Positions 32,946 through 41,841 of a stretch of 64,000 bases of DNA are shown in pieces. Source of the stretch: Roseibium sediminicola (GTDB lineage Bacteria > Pseudomonadota > Alphaproteobacteria > Rhizobiales > Stappiaceae); assembly GCF_023156505.1 (NCBI RefSeq), contig NZ_JALNMJ010000002.1, positions 1 through 64,000 of the forward strand. Reading direction: 5' to 3'. The notes beneath the pieces were generated by a model, which saw only the letters and a program-made list of their open reading frames with translations, searched no databases and was not told the DNA's origin. The translations under genes were made by a program, and so were the position numbers. Each line of letters opens with the position of its first letter. Position 1 is the stretch's first letter.

Positions 32946-35900
32946 TCAGGCGGCCGTCTGCATATCCGGGCCGTTTTCGACCAGACGGATGACCCCGGCA
33001 AAGTCGAGCTTGCCGGTTCCCAGAACCGGGACCTTGTCGACGACCCGGATCTCGGCCGGGATCATCAGGTCCTGGGCGCCGTTTTCCTTGGCGGCCTTGA
33101 TAAAGGCGGCGCGGTCGGCGTCCGGGTTTTCCGTGACCAGAACAAGTTTTTCGCCCTTGCGCTCGTCCTTGACCGCGGCGACCGCGGACAGGTGTTCCGG
33201 CCAGATCTGTCCGGCCAGGGCCTCGACGGCGGCCAGCGAGACCATCTCGCCGCCGATCTTGGCGAAGCGCTTTGCGCGGCCCTTGATGATGACATAGCCG
33301 TCGGCGTCGATTTCGACGATGTCGCCGGTGTCGTGCCAGCCGTCGACCAGCGGTTCGACGACACCCGGATTGTCTTCCTTCAGGTAGCCGACCATGACAT
33401 TGGGACCGGAGACGAAGAGGCGCCCGCCGGTATCGACGCCGGCGACCGGCTCCAGCCGCGTGTCGATGCCAGGCATCAGCTGGCCGACCGTGCCCGGACG
33501 GTTGAACATCGGTGTGTTCAGGGCGATCACCGGCGCGGCTTCGGTGACGCCATAGCCTTCCAGCACCCGCAGGCCGAACTTTTCCATATAGGTTTCACGC
33601 GTGGTTGGTTTGACCGGCTCGGCGCCGGCGAAACAGTAGCGCAGGGAGCGGAAGTCATAGGCATGGGCGGTGCGGGCATAACCGTTCAGGAACGTGTCCG
33701 TGCCGAACAGGATGGTGGCGTTGGAGGAATAGATCAGCTCCGGCACGATCCGGTAATGCAGCGGCGAGGGGTAGAGATAGACCGGCACGCCTGAGATCAG
33801 CGGCAGGATGGTCCCGGCCGTCAGGCCGAAAGAGTGGAACATCGGCAGGACGTTGAACACCTTGTCGGCCGGGGTGAAGTCGATGCGTGCGGCCGCCTGG
33901 GTGGCATTTGCGAGGATGTTCTTGTGGGTCAGAACCACGCCCTTCGGCTTGCCTTCCGAGCCGGAGGTGAAAAGGACCACGGCCGTGTCGTCGGCGCGTT
34001 GGCGAACCAGCGGGCGGCTGCGCCAAAGCAGTCCGCGCAGCTTGTCGAGAAGCGTGATTTCGGTGCGCAGCTCATCCAGCCAGACAAAGCGGACATGCTC
34101 GGAAAGACCGTCGACCAGCTGTTCCAGCCGGGCCTGCTTGACGAAAGCACGCGAAGAGAAAACCGTCGTCACCCTTGCCGCCCGGCAGGCCGACAGGATG
34201 TTTTCCTGACCGGCTGTGAAATTCAGCATCGCGGGCACCTTGCCGGCGGACATCGCCGCCAGGAAGGTGACGGCGGAGCCGTTCGCGTTTGGCAGCATCA
34301 GACCGATCGTGTCTTCGCCGTCCGTCAGCTTGCGGATCTTGCGGGCGAGAACGGCGGTGCCGGTCAGAAGTTTTCCATAGGTCAGGGAGCCGGCGACCGG
34401 ATCTTCCAGGGCCACGGTCGACAGGCCGCGATCCCGCGAGGTGGCAATGACCTGATCCAGGATGGTCCGGTCACTCTCCAGGCTGGTCTTGAACATCAGG
34501 TCCGACATGATTCTATAAAGATCCGCGCCTGCGGCAGCCCGCCGTTTCCGGCCTTTCAGATTGCTTTGCAGGCTAAGTTTTTGCGGTTCCATGATGGTCA
34601 CCTTCACTTTCGGAAACAAGTTTTTTCGGATCTGGCTCGGGTTCAGATATGAAAACGGGGTCCGTTCCAGGCCGTCGATGCGGATCGGCACGATCATCGC
34701 GCCGGTCTTGTCGGCGACCATGGCAGCGCCGTCATAGATCTTCATCAGGCTGCCGGTCACCGTCAGACGACCCTCCGGAAAGATCACCATCGGTTCGCCG
34801 GAGCGGACCACATTGATCAGCGCACGGGTCGCCATAGGCTTGGTTGGATTGATCGGCAGGGCGTTGGCAAGACGCAGGAAGGGCTTCACCCACCAGCGTT
34901 TGGCGATCTCGTAATCGATCGCGAATGTGGGTGCCTTGTCAGTCAGCGTGAGGGCAAGCCCCGCGTCCAGATAGCTGACATGGTTGAGGGCCAGGATCGG
35001 CGCGTCGCCCGCCTTGTCAAGATTTTCCAGGCCGGTGACCTCCAGGCGGAAGAAAGCCCGGTAGACGATCGAGATCAGGTCGCGGAACGGGTTGGTCGGC
35101 AGGAATTTCAGCATCAGACCTGCGGCGAGGGCGTTGATTGCGGCCAGGGCAGCCAGGATCGCGGGCGTCGATGCGCCGAGCTTCTGCGCACCGGCCAGTG
35201 TTAGGCCGCCAACGGTCATCAGGGCGGCACCAAGCGCGTTGGTCGCGGCGAGGCGGCGGGCACGTGATTTCGGATCAGCCCAGGTCTGCAGCGCGGTGAA
35301 GGTCGGTACGGCCAGCAGGCCGCCGGCGATGGCAAGGCCGGCCATGTCGACGCTGAGACGGATCACGCCGTCTTGGACCAGGAAATCGGTCAGCGTCACG
35401 GCGGCAGCTGCCTCTCCAAGACCGGCAACCGTCACAGCAGCATCGAGACAGAACAGTGCCATCAGCGCGGTCGCGACCGGTGCGGGCAACAGCACGACAC
35501 GGCCGGCGGACAGCCACGCGGCCAGCGCCGAGCCGACACCGATGGACACCGCAAAGACGGTCAGGAAATAGGTCACGGCGATCTCGCTGCCGCCCAGATG
35601 GGTCTTGACCAGAACCGGCAGGATCGACAGCACCAGGGCGCCGACCAGCCAGAACCAGGCATTCATCAGGGCAACCCGGAAGAGGCGGCGGTCGGCGACC
35701 AGATCGGCCAGGACGCGCCAGGTGGCGGTGGCAATGTTCCAGTCGATCTTTAGATCAGGCGCTGCGGCCGGCGCGGAGGGGATCATCCGGCTGACGCCAT
35801 AACAGGAAACAGCAAGCGCGATCATGACAGGTGCGAACACGAGGGCAGGGGCGCTGGCCGAAAACAGCAGGCCGGCGGAGAGCGTGCCGCCCAGAATGGC

Positions 35901-36350
35901 GAGAAACGTGCCCGCTTCCACCCAGGCATTGGCGCGCGGCAGCTCGGCCGGATCCAGATGATCGGGCAACAGGCCGTATTTGGCCGGGCTAAAGAGTGCC
36001 GACATGGCGCCGAAGACAAAGAGGGCTGCGAACAGGACAGGCAGGGATCCCAGCATCATGCCGGCAACGGCCAGCAACGCGCCGCCGACTTCCACACCCT
36101 TGGTGATCCGCGCGATGCGGGACTTGTCGTGCCGGTCGGCGAGTTCTCCACCGAGCGCGGACAGGAACAGGTAAGGGGTGATGAAAACGGCACCGGCCAC
36201 GGCGATCAACGCACCCGATTCCGAGGAGGCAACCTGAAACAGCATCAGGAATACCAGAGCGTTCTTCAGGAAGTTGTCGTTGAAAGCCGACAGGAATTGG
36301 GTCCAGAAAAGCGGGGCAAATCGCCTGGAAGTCATCAGGGAATTGCGCAT
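32946..36350 (-). CDS. aas: LplT-PlsC-Aas fusion: lysophospholipid flippase / acyltransferase / acyl-ACP synthetase
   Basis: A 1,134-residue three-part protein for retrieving and re-acylating lysophospholipids at the inner membrane. Residues about 1-410 are a 12-helix MFS transporter like LplT (FAPLFWTQFLSAFNDNFLKNAL). About 430-620 is a PlsC acyltransferase with the HX4D motif in LALNHVSYLDAG and the FPEGRLTVTGSLMKI block. About 640-1134 is an AMP-binding acyl-ACP synthetase (LFTSGSEGKPKGVVLTHKN; YGVTEAAPV). In enterobacteria the first part is a separate gene (lplT); here all are fused. The ATG at 36350 is chosen; the frame extends 22 codons upstream. It is the third gene of a pspA operon. 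Confidence 0.92.
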   Translation of the reverse strand: MRNSLMTSRRFAPLFWTQFLSAFNDNFLKNALVFLMLFQVASSESGALIAVAGAVFITPYLFLSALGGELADRHDKSRIARITKGVEVGGALLAVAGMMLGSLPVLFAALFVFGAMSALFSPAKYGLLPDHLDPAELPRANAWVEAGTFLAILGGTLSAGLLFSASAPALVFAPVMIALAVSCYGVSRMIPSAPAAAPDLKIDWNIATATWRVLADLVADRRLFRVALMNAWFWLVGALVLSILPVLVKTHLGGSEIAVTYFLTVFAVSIGVGSALAAWLSAGRVVLLPAPVATALMALFCLDAAVTVAGLGEAAAAVTLTDFLVQDGVIRLSVDMAGLAIAGGLLAVPTFTALQTWADPKSRARRLAATNALGAALMTVGGLTLAGAQKLGASTPAILAALAAINALAAGLMLKFLPTNPFRDLISIVYRAFFRLEVTGLENLDKAGDAPILALNHVSYLDAGLALTLTDKAPTFAIDYEIAKRWWVKPFLRLANALPINPTKPMATRALINVVRSGEPMVIFPEGRLTVTGSLMKIYDGAAMVADKTGAMIVPIRIDGLERTPFSYLNPSQIRKNLFPKVKVTIMEPQKLSLQSNLKGRKRRAAAGADLYRIMSDLMFKTSLESDRTILDQVIATSRDRGLSTVALEDPVAGSLTYGKLLTGTAVLARKIRKLTDGEDTIGLMLPNANGSAVTFLAAMSAGKVPAMLNFTAGQENILSACRAARVTTVFSSRAFVKQARLEQLVDGLSEHVRFVWLDELRTEITLLDKLRGLLWRSRPLVRQRADDTAVVLFTSGSEGKPKGVVLTHKNILANATQAAARIDFTPADKVFNVLPMFHSFGLTAGTILPLISGVPVYLYPSPLHYRIVPELIYSSNATILFGTDTFLNGYARTAHAYDFRSLRYCFAGAEPVKPTTRETYMEKFGLRVLEGYGVTEAAPVIALNTPMFNRPGTVGQLMPGIDTRLEPVAGVDTGGRLFVSGPNVMVGYLKEDNPGVVEPLVDGWHDTGDIVEIDADGYVIIKGRAKRFAKIGGEMVSLAAVEALAGQIWPEHLSAVAAVKDERKGEKLVLVTENPDADRAAFIKAAKENGAQDLMIPAEIRVVDKVPVLGTGKLDFAGVIRLVENGPDMQTAA

Positions 36351-36448
36351 GAAATCCTCCTTCGGAGCCGGCGCCGAGGCACGCTCCGCTGTGTTTTCGT
36401 CTCCCGGTCCCGGCACTTGGCCGGGACCTTCAGGTCTTGGGGGGCAGA

Positions 36449-36730
36449 TCAGGCGTCGTCCGACTTGCTGACATCCATCAGCAGTTTTTCGGTCTTGGCG
36501 TCTTCCAGGCGGTTGTAGAACTTGTCCGCTTCGTCGCGGTCCCGAAGGGTCTTGGTTAGGGTCACGGCGGTGTGCACGAGCATGATCGCCGACATGGTGT
36601 AAAAGCCCTTGGCGGAAAAACTGGCTTCCAGATTGTAGATGCCGAGGGCCATCATGATGGCGGCGACGGCGAAGCTGGCCGCGGTGAAGATCATCCAGTT
36701 GTTGGAATGTTTGATGGTTTGGTCCTGCAT
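36449..36730 (-). CDS. YiaA/YiaB-like small inner-membrane protein
   Basis: A 93-residue protein with two hydrophobic helices (about residues 10-30 and 38-58) and a charged C-terminal tail. The first helix (NNWMIFTAASFAVAAIMMALGIYNL) and the next (KGFYTMSAIMLVHTAVTLTKTLRD) follow the YiaAB two-helix domain. Function is not established; homologues often accompany PspA-like proteins. It starts 14 bp after pspA stops and ends 98 bp before the LplT-Aas fusion, so it is the middle gene of a membrane-stress operon. Confidence 0.85.
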   Translation of the reverse strand: MQDQTIKHSNNWMIFTAASFAVAAIMMALGIYNLEASFSAKGFYTMSAIMLVHTAVTLTKTLRDRDEADKFYNRLEDAKTEKLLMDVSKSDDA

Positions 36731-36744
36731 GGGTCTTTCCTTTC

Positions 36745-37443
36745 TTAGCGGGTTTGCTGGATCAGACAGGGAAGGTCGGATTTCAGCCGCGCCAGAACGT
36801 CGTCTGCGCGGGTTTTGACCGGGGCGCCGCAACCGGCGTCCCCGAGTTTCTCGATCAGGGCCGCGGGGCGGTCCGCGACCGAGAGGGCGGCAAATTCGCG
36901 GTCCGCGATCCGGTCGCGCTCCTGCTGGCTGCGGATGTCTTCCAGCTGGTCTTCCGCAGCCGAGAGGGCCGACTGGCCGGTGCCTGTCCCGAAGGACTGG
37001 GCTTTCAGAATATGGGCACGGACATCGACGCTGCGCTCGCCCCGTTTCAGGGCCCGCAGCCGGCCTTGCGCCCGGTGCAGGGTCTCCGTCAGTCCGGCAA
37101 GGTCCAGGTCGAAGTCCGCGATGGCGGTCTCGAGGGCGGATCTCTCGTCCTCGAGCAGGGCGATGGCTTTGGCGGCTTCGCGGGCGAGCGCGTCCGCCCC
37201 TTTCATCAGTGCGTTGCGGGCGCGGTTTTCCAGATCCTCGATGTCGCATCGGATCTGCTGCAGCCGCTTGCGGTCCTGCTGCTGTTCTGCCCTGGCGCGG
37301 GCGAGCGCCACCTGCGCGGTGCGGACAGAGGCGGCGGCCTCGCGCGCGTTGGCAGCCAGCAGTGCCCGGGACGGTCGGTTGTCTGCTGAAAGGGGGCTGC
37401 CTTGCAGCAGCGCTTTCAACTGGGTCATGAATGGCTCAAACAT
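36745..37443 (-). CDS. pspA: PspA/IM30 family membrane-stress protein
   Basis: A 232-residue, largely coiled-coil protein of the PspA/Vipp1 (bacterial ESCRT-III-like) family. The long helical hairpin (about residues 30-150; ARARAEQQQDRKRLQQIRCDIEDLENRARNA shows the typical register) is followed by the SFGTGTGQSALSAAEDQLEDI segment. Family members polymerise on damaged inner membranes and limit proton leakage. The N-terminal amphipathic helix is short (MFEPFMTQLKALL). It is the first gene of the pspA-yiaA-aas unit and is divergent from a TetR regulator with matching operators between them. Confidence 0.85.
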   Translation of the reverse strand: MFEPFMTQLKALLQGSPLSADNRPSRALLAANAREAAASVRTAQVALARARAEQQQDRKRLQQIRCDIEDLENRARNALMKGADALAREAAKAIALLEDERSALETAIADFDLDLAGLTETLHRAQGRLRALKRGERSVDVRAHILKAQSFGTGTGQSALSAAEDQLEDIRSQQERDRIADREFAALSVADRPAALIEKLGDAGCGAPVKTRADDVLARLKSDLPCLIQQTR

Positions 37444-37458
37444 GGCTTCTCCCTAAAA

Positions 37459-37530
37459 GTGAACGATGTTCACCATTTGACAAAGCCACAGGATTCGGGT
37501 TAGGTCAAGAAAAAAATGAACTAAGTTCAC
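37459..37530. promoter_or_regulatory. Two TetR operator palindromes between pspA and tetR
   Basis: GTGAACGATGTTCAC (37459-37473) and ATGAACTAAGTTCAC (37516-37530) are palindromes with the common core TGAAC-N3-GTTCA. Their centres are 57 bp apart. The first lies just upstream of pspA and the second 20 bp before the tetR start, so one repressor could control both directions. Confidence 0.8.
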
Positions 37531-37550
37531 TTTTGAGGAATGAGACGGAC

Positions 37551-38138
37551 ATGTCGGGACTGCAAAAAGCAAAGAGCGAAGAAACCCGGCGCCGGGTGCT
37601 GGAAGCGGCCGTCGCAGCGGTCGAGGCGGGGGGAATGGAAGCGGTCAACATCCGCAACATCGCCAAGGAAGCGGGCTATTCGGTCGGCTCGGTCTACAAG
37701 CATTTCGCCGATCAGGACGCGCTGCTGATCGCGGTAAATTCGGTCACGCTTGGAAGGATCAGGGAGATCATGGGCGAGGTGGTCGAGGGAACGCAGGACC
37801 CGCTAGCGCAACTCAGGGCGCTGGCGCACGCTTATCTGGCATTTGCGCAGGAAAACAAAAACCTCTGGACCACGCTCTTCGGCCACCATCTTCCAGACGG
37901 AAAGCCGGTGCCGGAGTGGCATATTCAGGAGAATATCGCTTTGCTGGCTTTCATTGCCGGTCCATTGAAGGCACTCAATCCTGGGTTAGCGGGCGAAGCA
38001 CTGGAGGATCGGACACGCACTTGTTTCTCGGCCGTGCACGGCCTCGTCACCATCAGCCTGGAAACCAGGTTTATCAGCCTGACGGGTGCCAGGTTGAAGG
38101 GCGAGATGGATTATTTGGTCGAACGGCTGGCGGGTTAA
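37551..38138 (+). CDS. TetR/AcrR family regulator of the pspA operon
   Basis: A 195-residue repressor: N-terminal HTH (TRRRVLEAAVAAVEAGGMEAV, NIAKEAGYSVGSVYKHFADQDALL) and a C-terminal domain with TetR_C_33-like features (FAQENKNLWTTLFGHHLP, HGLVTISLETRF). The ATG at 37551 follows TGAGGAATGAG. It is divergent from pspA and shares a control region with two matching palindromes, so it most likely represses the membrane-stress operon and itself. Its ligand may be a fatty acid or acyl compound, by analogy with similar TetR proteins, but this is inference. Confidence 0.88.
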   Translation: MSGLQKAKSEETRRRVLEAAVAAVEAGGMEAVNIRNIAKEAGYSVGSVYKHFADQDALLIAVNSVTLGRIREIMGEVVEGTQDPLAQLRALAHAYLAFAQENKNLWTTLFGHHLPDGKPVPEWHIQENIALLAFIAGPLKALNPGLAGEALEDRTRTCFSAVHGLVTISLETRFISLTGARLKGEMDYLVERLAG

Positions 38139-38179
38139 AGACTTCCCTCAATCGTTCAGTCAAGCTCCGTGTCCAATCT

Positions 38180-38209
38180 CTGCCGGCAAGAAGAGAATCT
38201 CGCCGGCAG
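38180..38209. repeat. Hairpin after the tetR gene
   Basis: CTGCCGGC (38180-38187) pairs perfectly with GCCGGCAG (38202-38209), with a 14-base loop. It lies in the 121-bp gap between the convergent TetR and hydrolase genes. No T-tract follows, so a terminator role is uncertain. Confidence 0.5.
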
Positions 38210-38259
38210 GGCAAGAGGCCGAGACGTGGCTAACCTCATTTTTCAGTTGCTGATGAGGT

Positions 38260-39060
38260 TCAAATCAGGCGCTTTAGGTGCCCGACGAGAGGGATCAGAA
38301 AATCGCGGTCGCTCCAGTACTGCGTGTGACTGAACGGTGTGATCCCGGAGAAAAATCCGGCGTTAATCTTTCTGTCAGTTACGAGTTTCTTGTAACTTTC
38401 GCTCAGATCCTTCAATGGCCAGCCGAGAACATCGTCCTCATCGTAGTAGTTGTCCCAGCGGAATCGATCATTTGGTTTGGGAATGGCTTTGATTTTGTTA
38501 GCGGGATGTCCGGCAACAAACACAGGTATGTTGCAACCGGTCGTGAACAAACGTTCAATCGTCCTCCCGCGACAGACCCACTCCTCGTCTGGCGAGAGTT
38601 GGGGAGGAGACGACCAAATGCCATTCGCGGGCTGATCTTTTTTGAGAGCATCCCAAAGATAGTTTGATAGCACTTGCCCTCCCAAACTTTGCGCCACTAC
38701 GACAATCGGCGCGGTCTTGCCATTCAAACTATGCATTCGTTTGAGCGTCTGGAGGATTTTTTTCTGCGCTAGGAAATACGGGCTTTGCGCGCCCTCCTTC
38801 CGGGACTCAAGGCTCGCAGCGTCGCAAAAGCCATAGAGCACGAATTGGCGCAGCTTCAGCCAGTCGAGCTTGCGCTTTGTTTTGTTGAAATAAGCTTCTT
38901 CATGTGGTTGCAAGATATCCTGGTAATAGACAGTGGCTGTTTCCAGCTTCGCGGATTGTGCGTCGGACAGGCGGTCCCGCACATCCTCAAAAAATTTATC
39001 TGCGAAATTTGCTTCGGTTTTGCCCATGCCGTGGACGGCTATCAATCCGAGCGTACCCAT
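38260..39060 (-). CDS. Alpha/beta-fold hydrolase-like protein, low GC
   Basis: A 266-residue protein with an N-terminal oxyanion-type motif (LIAVHGMGKTEANFA) and a nucleophile elbow VVAQSLGGQVLSNYLWDALK (the AxSxG variant). A candidate histidine is in FSHTQYW. The fold suggests a lipase/esterase-like or cap-less hydrolase; such HGMGK proteins are often uncharacterised. There is no signal peptide. Codon use and base composition (many AT-rich codons) differ from the surrounding core genes, so it is probably acquired. No partner gene is evident. Confidence 0.72.
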   Translation of the reverse strand: MGTLGLIAVHGMGKTEANFADKFFEDVRDRLSDAQSAKLETATVYYQDILQPHEEAYFNKTKRKLDWLKLRQFVLYGFCDAASLESRKEGAQSPYFLAQKKILQTLKRMHSLNGKTAPIVVVAQSLGGQVLSNYLWDALKKDQPANGIWSSPPQLSPDEEWVCRGRTIERLFTTGCNIPVFVAGHPANKIKAIPKPNDRFRWDNYYDEDDVLGWPLKDLSESYKKLVTDRKINAGFFSGITPFSHTQYWSDRDFLIPLVGHLKRLI

Positions 39061-39142
39061 AATTTACCTCCAAAAAAACTTTGTTTGCAAAAGAGATACA
39101 GGGTAGGCGCGTTTTAGCTAAAAGTTCAACCCAGGATAAAGA

Positions 39143-40624
39143 TCACGTCCCGCAAAACGTCCGGTAGGGACCGAAACTGTCCGGGGCCGGTTCTGCATAT
39201 AACTCCCGACCGGGCTGTTCCTCAAAGGGCGACGACAACACCTCCAGAAGCGCTTTCACCGGTGCGTAGTCGCCGGTTTCGGCAGCTTGCAGAGTCTCTT
39301 CCACCTTGTGATTGCGCGGGATGTAGAGCGGGTTGACGGCATCCATTCCACTCTTGACGTCTTCGTTGGCTCGGCCTTCGCGCTCCAGTCTTTGTCTCCA
39401 GCGAACCAGCCAACCGTCGATGGCGGTCGGGTCGACAAAAAGATCCCGCAGCCGGTCCGTCGCACCGGTGACAGCGTCACCGAGCCGACGGAAACACAAG
39501 GTGTAATCTGTTGCCTGCTGATGCATGAGCGTCAAGAGCTCCTCGAAGAGCGCCTGATCGTCTTCCTCAGCCGTTTCCAGGCCGAGTTTGGCGCGCATGC
39601 CGCCGAGCCAATGCGCCCGGTAGAGGTCCGGAAAACGGCCGAGTTCGGCGCTGGCAAGTTCAACGGCCTTGTCGAGATCATCCGGCTCGATCAGGGGCAG
39701 CAGGGCTTCGGCGAGACGGGCAAGGTTCCATTGGAGGATCACCGGCTGGCGGCCAAAGGCGTAGCGCCCGCCATGATCAATCGAACTGAACACGGCGGCC
39801 GGATCATAGGCGTCGATGAAGGCGCAGGGGCCGTAGTCGATGGTTTCGCCGGATATAGTAGAGTTGTCCGTGTTCATCACCCCGTGCACGAAACCGACCA
39901 GCAGCCAGTTCGCGACCAGCGCCGCCTGGCGCTCGATCACGCTCCGGAACAGTTTCAGATGGCGGTCCTGCGCACCGGCGAGATCCGGATCGTGGCGGGC
40001 AATGGCATAGTCCGCGAGCTGGCGCAGCTTGTCGGTTTCGCCTCGGGCGGCGAAATACTGGAACGTGCCGATCCGCAAATGGCTCGCGGCGACACGGGTC
40101 AGGACAGCGCCAGGTTTCGGGCCTTCGCGGTAGATCGTCTCTCCGGTGGCGACCGCGGCCAGCGCCCTTGTTGTCGGAATGCCAAGCGCATGCATGGCTT
40201 CGCCGAGGATGTATTCGCGAAGGACAGGACCGACCACGGCCTTGCCGTCGCCACCGCGCGAAAACGGCGTCGGGCCAGAGCCCTTCAGCTGTATGTCGCG
40301 GCGACGGCCGGTCCGGTCCAGAACCTCGCCGATCAGGAGGGCGCGGCCGTCGCCGAGCTGCGGCGAGAAGCCGCCGAACTGGTGGCCCGCATAAACCTGC
40401 GCCAGAGGAGACGCGCCGTCCGGCTGACGAATGCCGGCGAAGATCTCTGCGCCTTCCGGCGTTTCGAAAGACGCCGCCTCAAGGCCGAGTTCCTCCGCCA
40501 GCGCGGCATTGAACAGGATCAGCTCGGGCGAGGGGACCTTCGCACCCTCCCAGGCGACGTAAAAGCCGGGCAGGTCGCGGGCATAGGTATTGTCGAACTG
40601 AAACAAAGGCGGATTGGCGGTCAT
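39143..40624 (-). CDS. selO: Protein adenylyltransferase SelO (YdiU/UPF0061)
   Basis: A 493-residue pseudokinase-fold enzyme that transfers AMP to protein hydroxyl groups. Family features are YAGHQFGGFSPQLGDGRA, LKGSGPTPFSRGGDGKAV, the metal-binding GVMNTDNSTISGETIDYGPC, and FSSIDHGGRYAFGRQP. The length is normal for bacterial SelO. The C-terminus ends PYRTFCGT, without a selenocysteine codon, and the cysteine three residues from the end corresponds to the position of selenocysteine in animal SelO. It probably links to redox stress; a peroxiredoxin gene lies divergently upstream. Confidence 0.95.
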   Translation of the reverse strand: MTANPPLFQFDNTYARDLPGFYVAWEGAKVPSPELILFNAALAEELGLEAASFETPEGAEIFAGIRQPDGASPLAQVYAGHQFGGFSPQLGDGRALLIGEVLDRTGRRRDIQLKGSGPTPFSRGGDGKAVVGPVLREYILGEAMHALGIPTTRALAAVATGETIYREGPKPGAVLTRVAASHLRIGTFQYFAARGETDKLRQLADYAIARHDPDLAGAQDRHLKLFRSVIERQAALVANWLLVGFVHGVMNTDNSTISGETIDYGPCAFIDAYDPAAVFSSIDHGGRYAFGRQPVILQWNLARLAEALLPLIEPDDLDKAVELASAELGRFPDLYRAHWLGGMRAKLGLETAEEDDQALFEELLTLMHQQATDYTLCFRRLGDAVTGATDRLRDLFVDPTAIDGWLVRWRQRLEREGRANEDVKSGMDAVNPLYIPRNHKVEETLQAAETGDYAPVKALLEVLSSPFEEQPGRELYAEPAPDSFGPYRTFCGT

Positions 40625-40968
40625 TGGAAGTTGACATCTCGCGGTTCGTTTTTACTGCCGTACCAAACGAGTTTGGACAGCGTCTTTGCGATTCAAGGCA
40701 GAATATAGGACCCGGTCTTCGTCGTTCCAACAATCCTTCACTACAGCGTGTCATAGAGTGGCGTCCGCTTTTGGGTGTGCCATTGCAAGCTGCTTTGCCG
40801 ATGGGTTGTCCGGGATTACCTGTCGAAAAATTGCGATCGGCAGTGCCCGACCTTCTCAGGTCTGCAAGAGCTGAAAAATCTAAATCTCTGAAATATAGAG
40901 TTTTTACGGGTTTTCTTTGCTGTGGAACTTGTCGGCTGAAATAGTGTTCTTCAGAAAAACAATGGTTT
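40625..40968. other. Intergenic region between selO and a peroxiredoxin gene
   Basis: About 340 bp separating two divergent genes. It must hold both promoters. It is more AT-rich toward the peroxiredoxin side. I see no conserved palindrome, riboswitch or small gene in it. Confidence 0.5.
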
Positions 40969-41547
40969 ATGCGTTTTATCGTTCCGTGGAGAACAAGGGT
41001 CAAAAGTGTTGCGACGAAGGAAGGCGAGGGTTTGGAAACCTTGAAAGTGAAACTGGAAAACAAACACGTTCCCACTGTTGGTCTGCCGGCCACGGACGGA
41101 GAAATTGTTGATCTTTCGAGCCTCAAGGGCCTCACCGTCCTTTACGCCTATCCGCGCACCAGCCCTCCGGATTCTCCTCCGATCGAGGGATGGGACCAAA
41201 TTCCGGGTGCCCGTGGGTGCACGCCTCAGTGCAAAGGGTTTGCCTCTCACTACCGGGAGATTCTCGCCGCAGGAGCTAATCGTGTATTTGGACTGTCCAC
41301 GCAAGACACGCCCTACCAGTTCGAAATGAAATCCCGGCTGGGCCTGCCATTCGAGGTACTTTCCGATGCGGACCTGAAATTCGCGTCCGGTCTGGACCTG
41401 CCGGTTTTCGAAGCGGGCGGCATGCGGCTCCTGAAACGTCTCACATTGGTCATCGAAGACGGCACCATCCGGCAGGTGTTCTATCCGGTGGACGACCCGG
41501 CCGGGAATGCGCTTGACGTGCTGACCTGGCTTCAGTCGAAAGCATGA
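40969..41547 (+). CDS. Peroxiredoxin (PrxQ/BCP-like)
   Basis: A thiol peroxidase of the AhpC/TSA-redoxin fold. The typical segment LTVLYAYPRTSPPD leads to the active-site region GARGCTPQCKGFASHYREI, where the first cysteine is the peroxidatic one in this GCTPQ-containing subgroup; the second cysteine four residues later may resolve it. Later features VFGLSTQDTPYQ and LPFEVLSDADLKF are standard. The start is uncertain: ATG at 40969 has no visible ribosome-binding site, while TTG at 41041 follows GAGGG and matches where the family's conserved region begins. Confidence 0.88.
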   Translation: MRFIVPWRTRVKSVATKEGEGLETLKVKLENKHVPTVGLPATDGEIVDLSSLKGLTVLYAYPRTSPPDSPPIEGWDQIPGARGCTPQCKGFASHYREILAAGANRVFGLSTQDTPYQFEMKSRLGLPFEVLSDADLKFASGLDLPVFEAGGMRLLKRLTLVIEDGTIRQVFYPVDDPAGNALDVLTWLQSKA

Positions 41548-41841
41548 CGACGTTTCTTGAGAACCCGACTCGTTCCTGGTCCCCATAAACGGCCAAAACC
41601 GGCAGAAACGGGGAGCGACGAATGAAACCAATGCATCTGAACAGTTTCATGAAGAGGTCTGACGCGTCCCTAAAAAGGGGGGGCGGCAGCGGGCCTGACT
41701 GCTTGCTCGGACGAGAGCGCCAGCATCCGCAAACGGCATTAGCGATTTTTTACAAAGCTTTGTTAGCCTTCCGTGCCATTATCCCGTTCGGTTCGTGCAG
41801 CGGGCCGCCTTCTATTCGTTCCTTATTTCAAGTCGCAGCTC
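41548..41841. other. Upstream region of the HMG-CoA reductase operon
   Basis: About 290 bp that should contain the promoter of the seven-gene unit. A run of seven G (CCTAAAAAGGGGGGG) and several AT-rich blocks are present; no clear operator palindrome was found. A short open frame starting at ATG 41622 has a GGGAG-type ribosome site but runs out of frame into the reductase gene. Confidence 0.45.
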
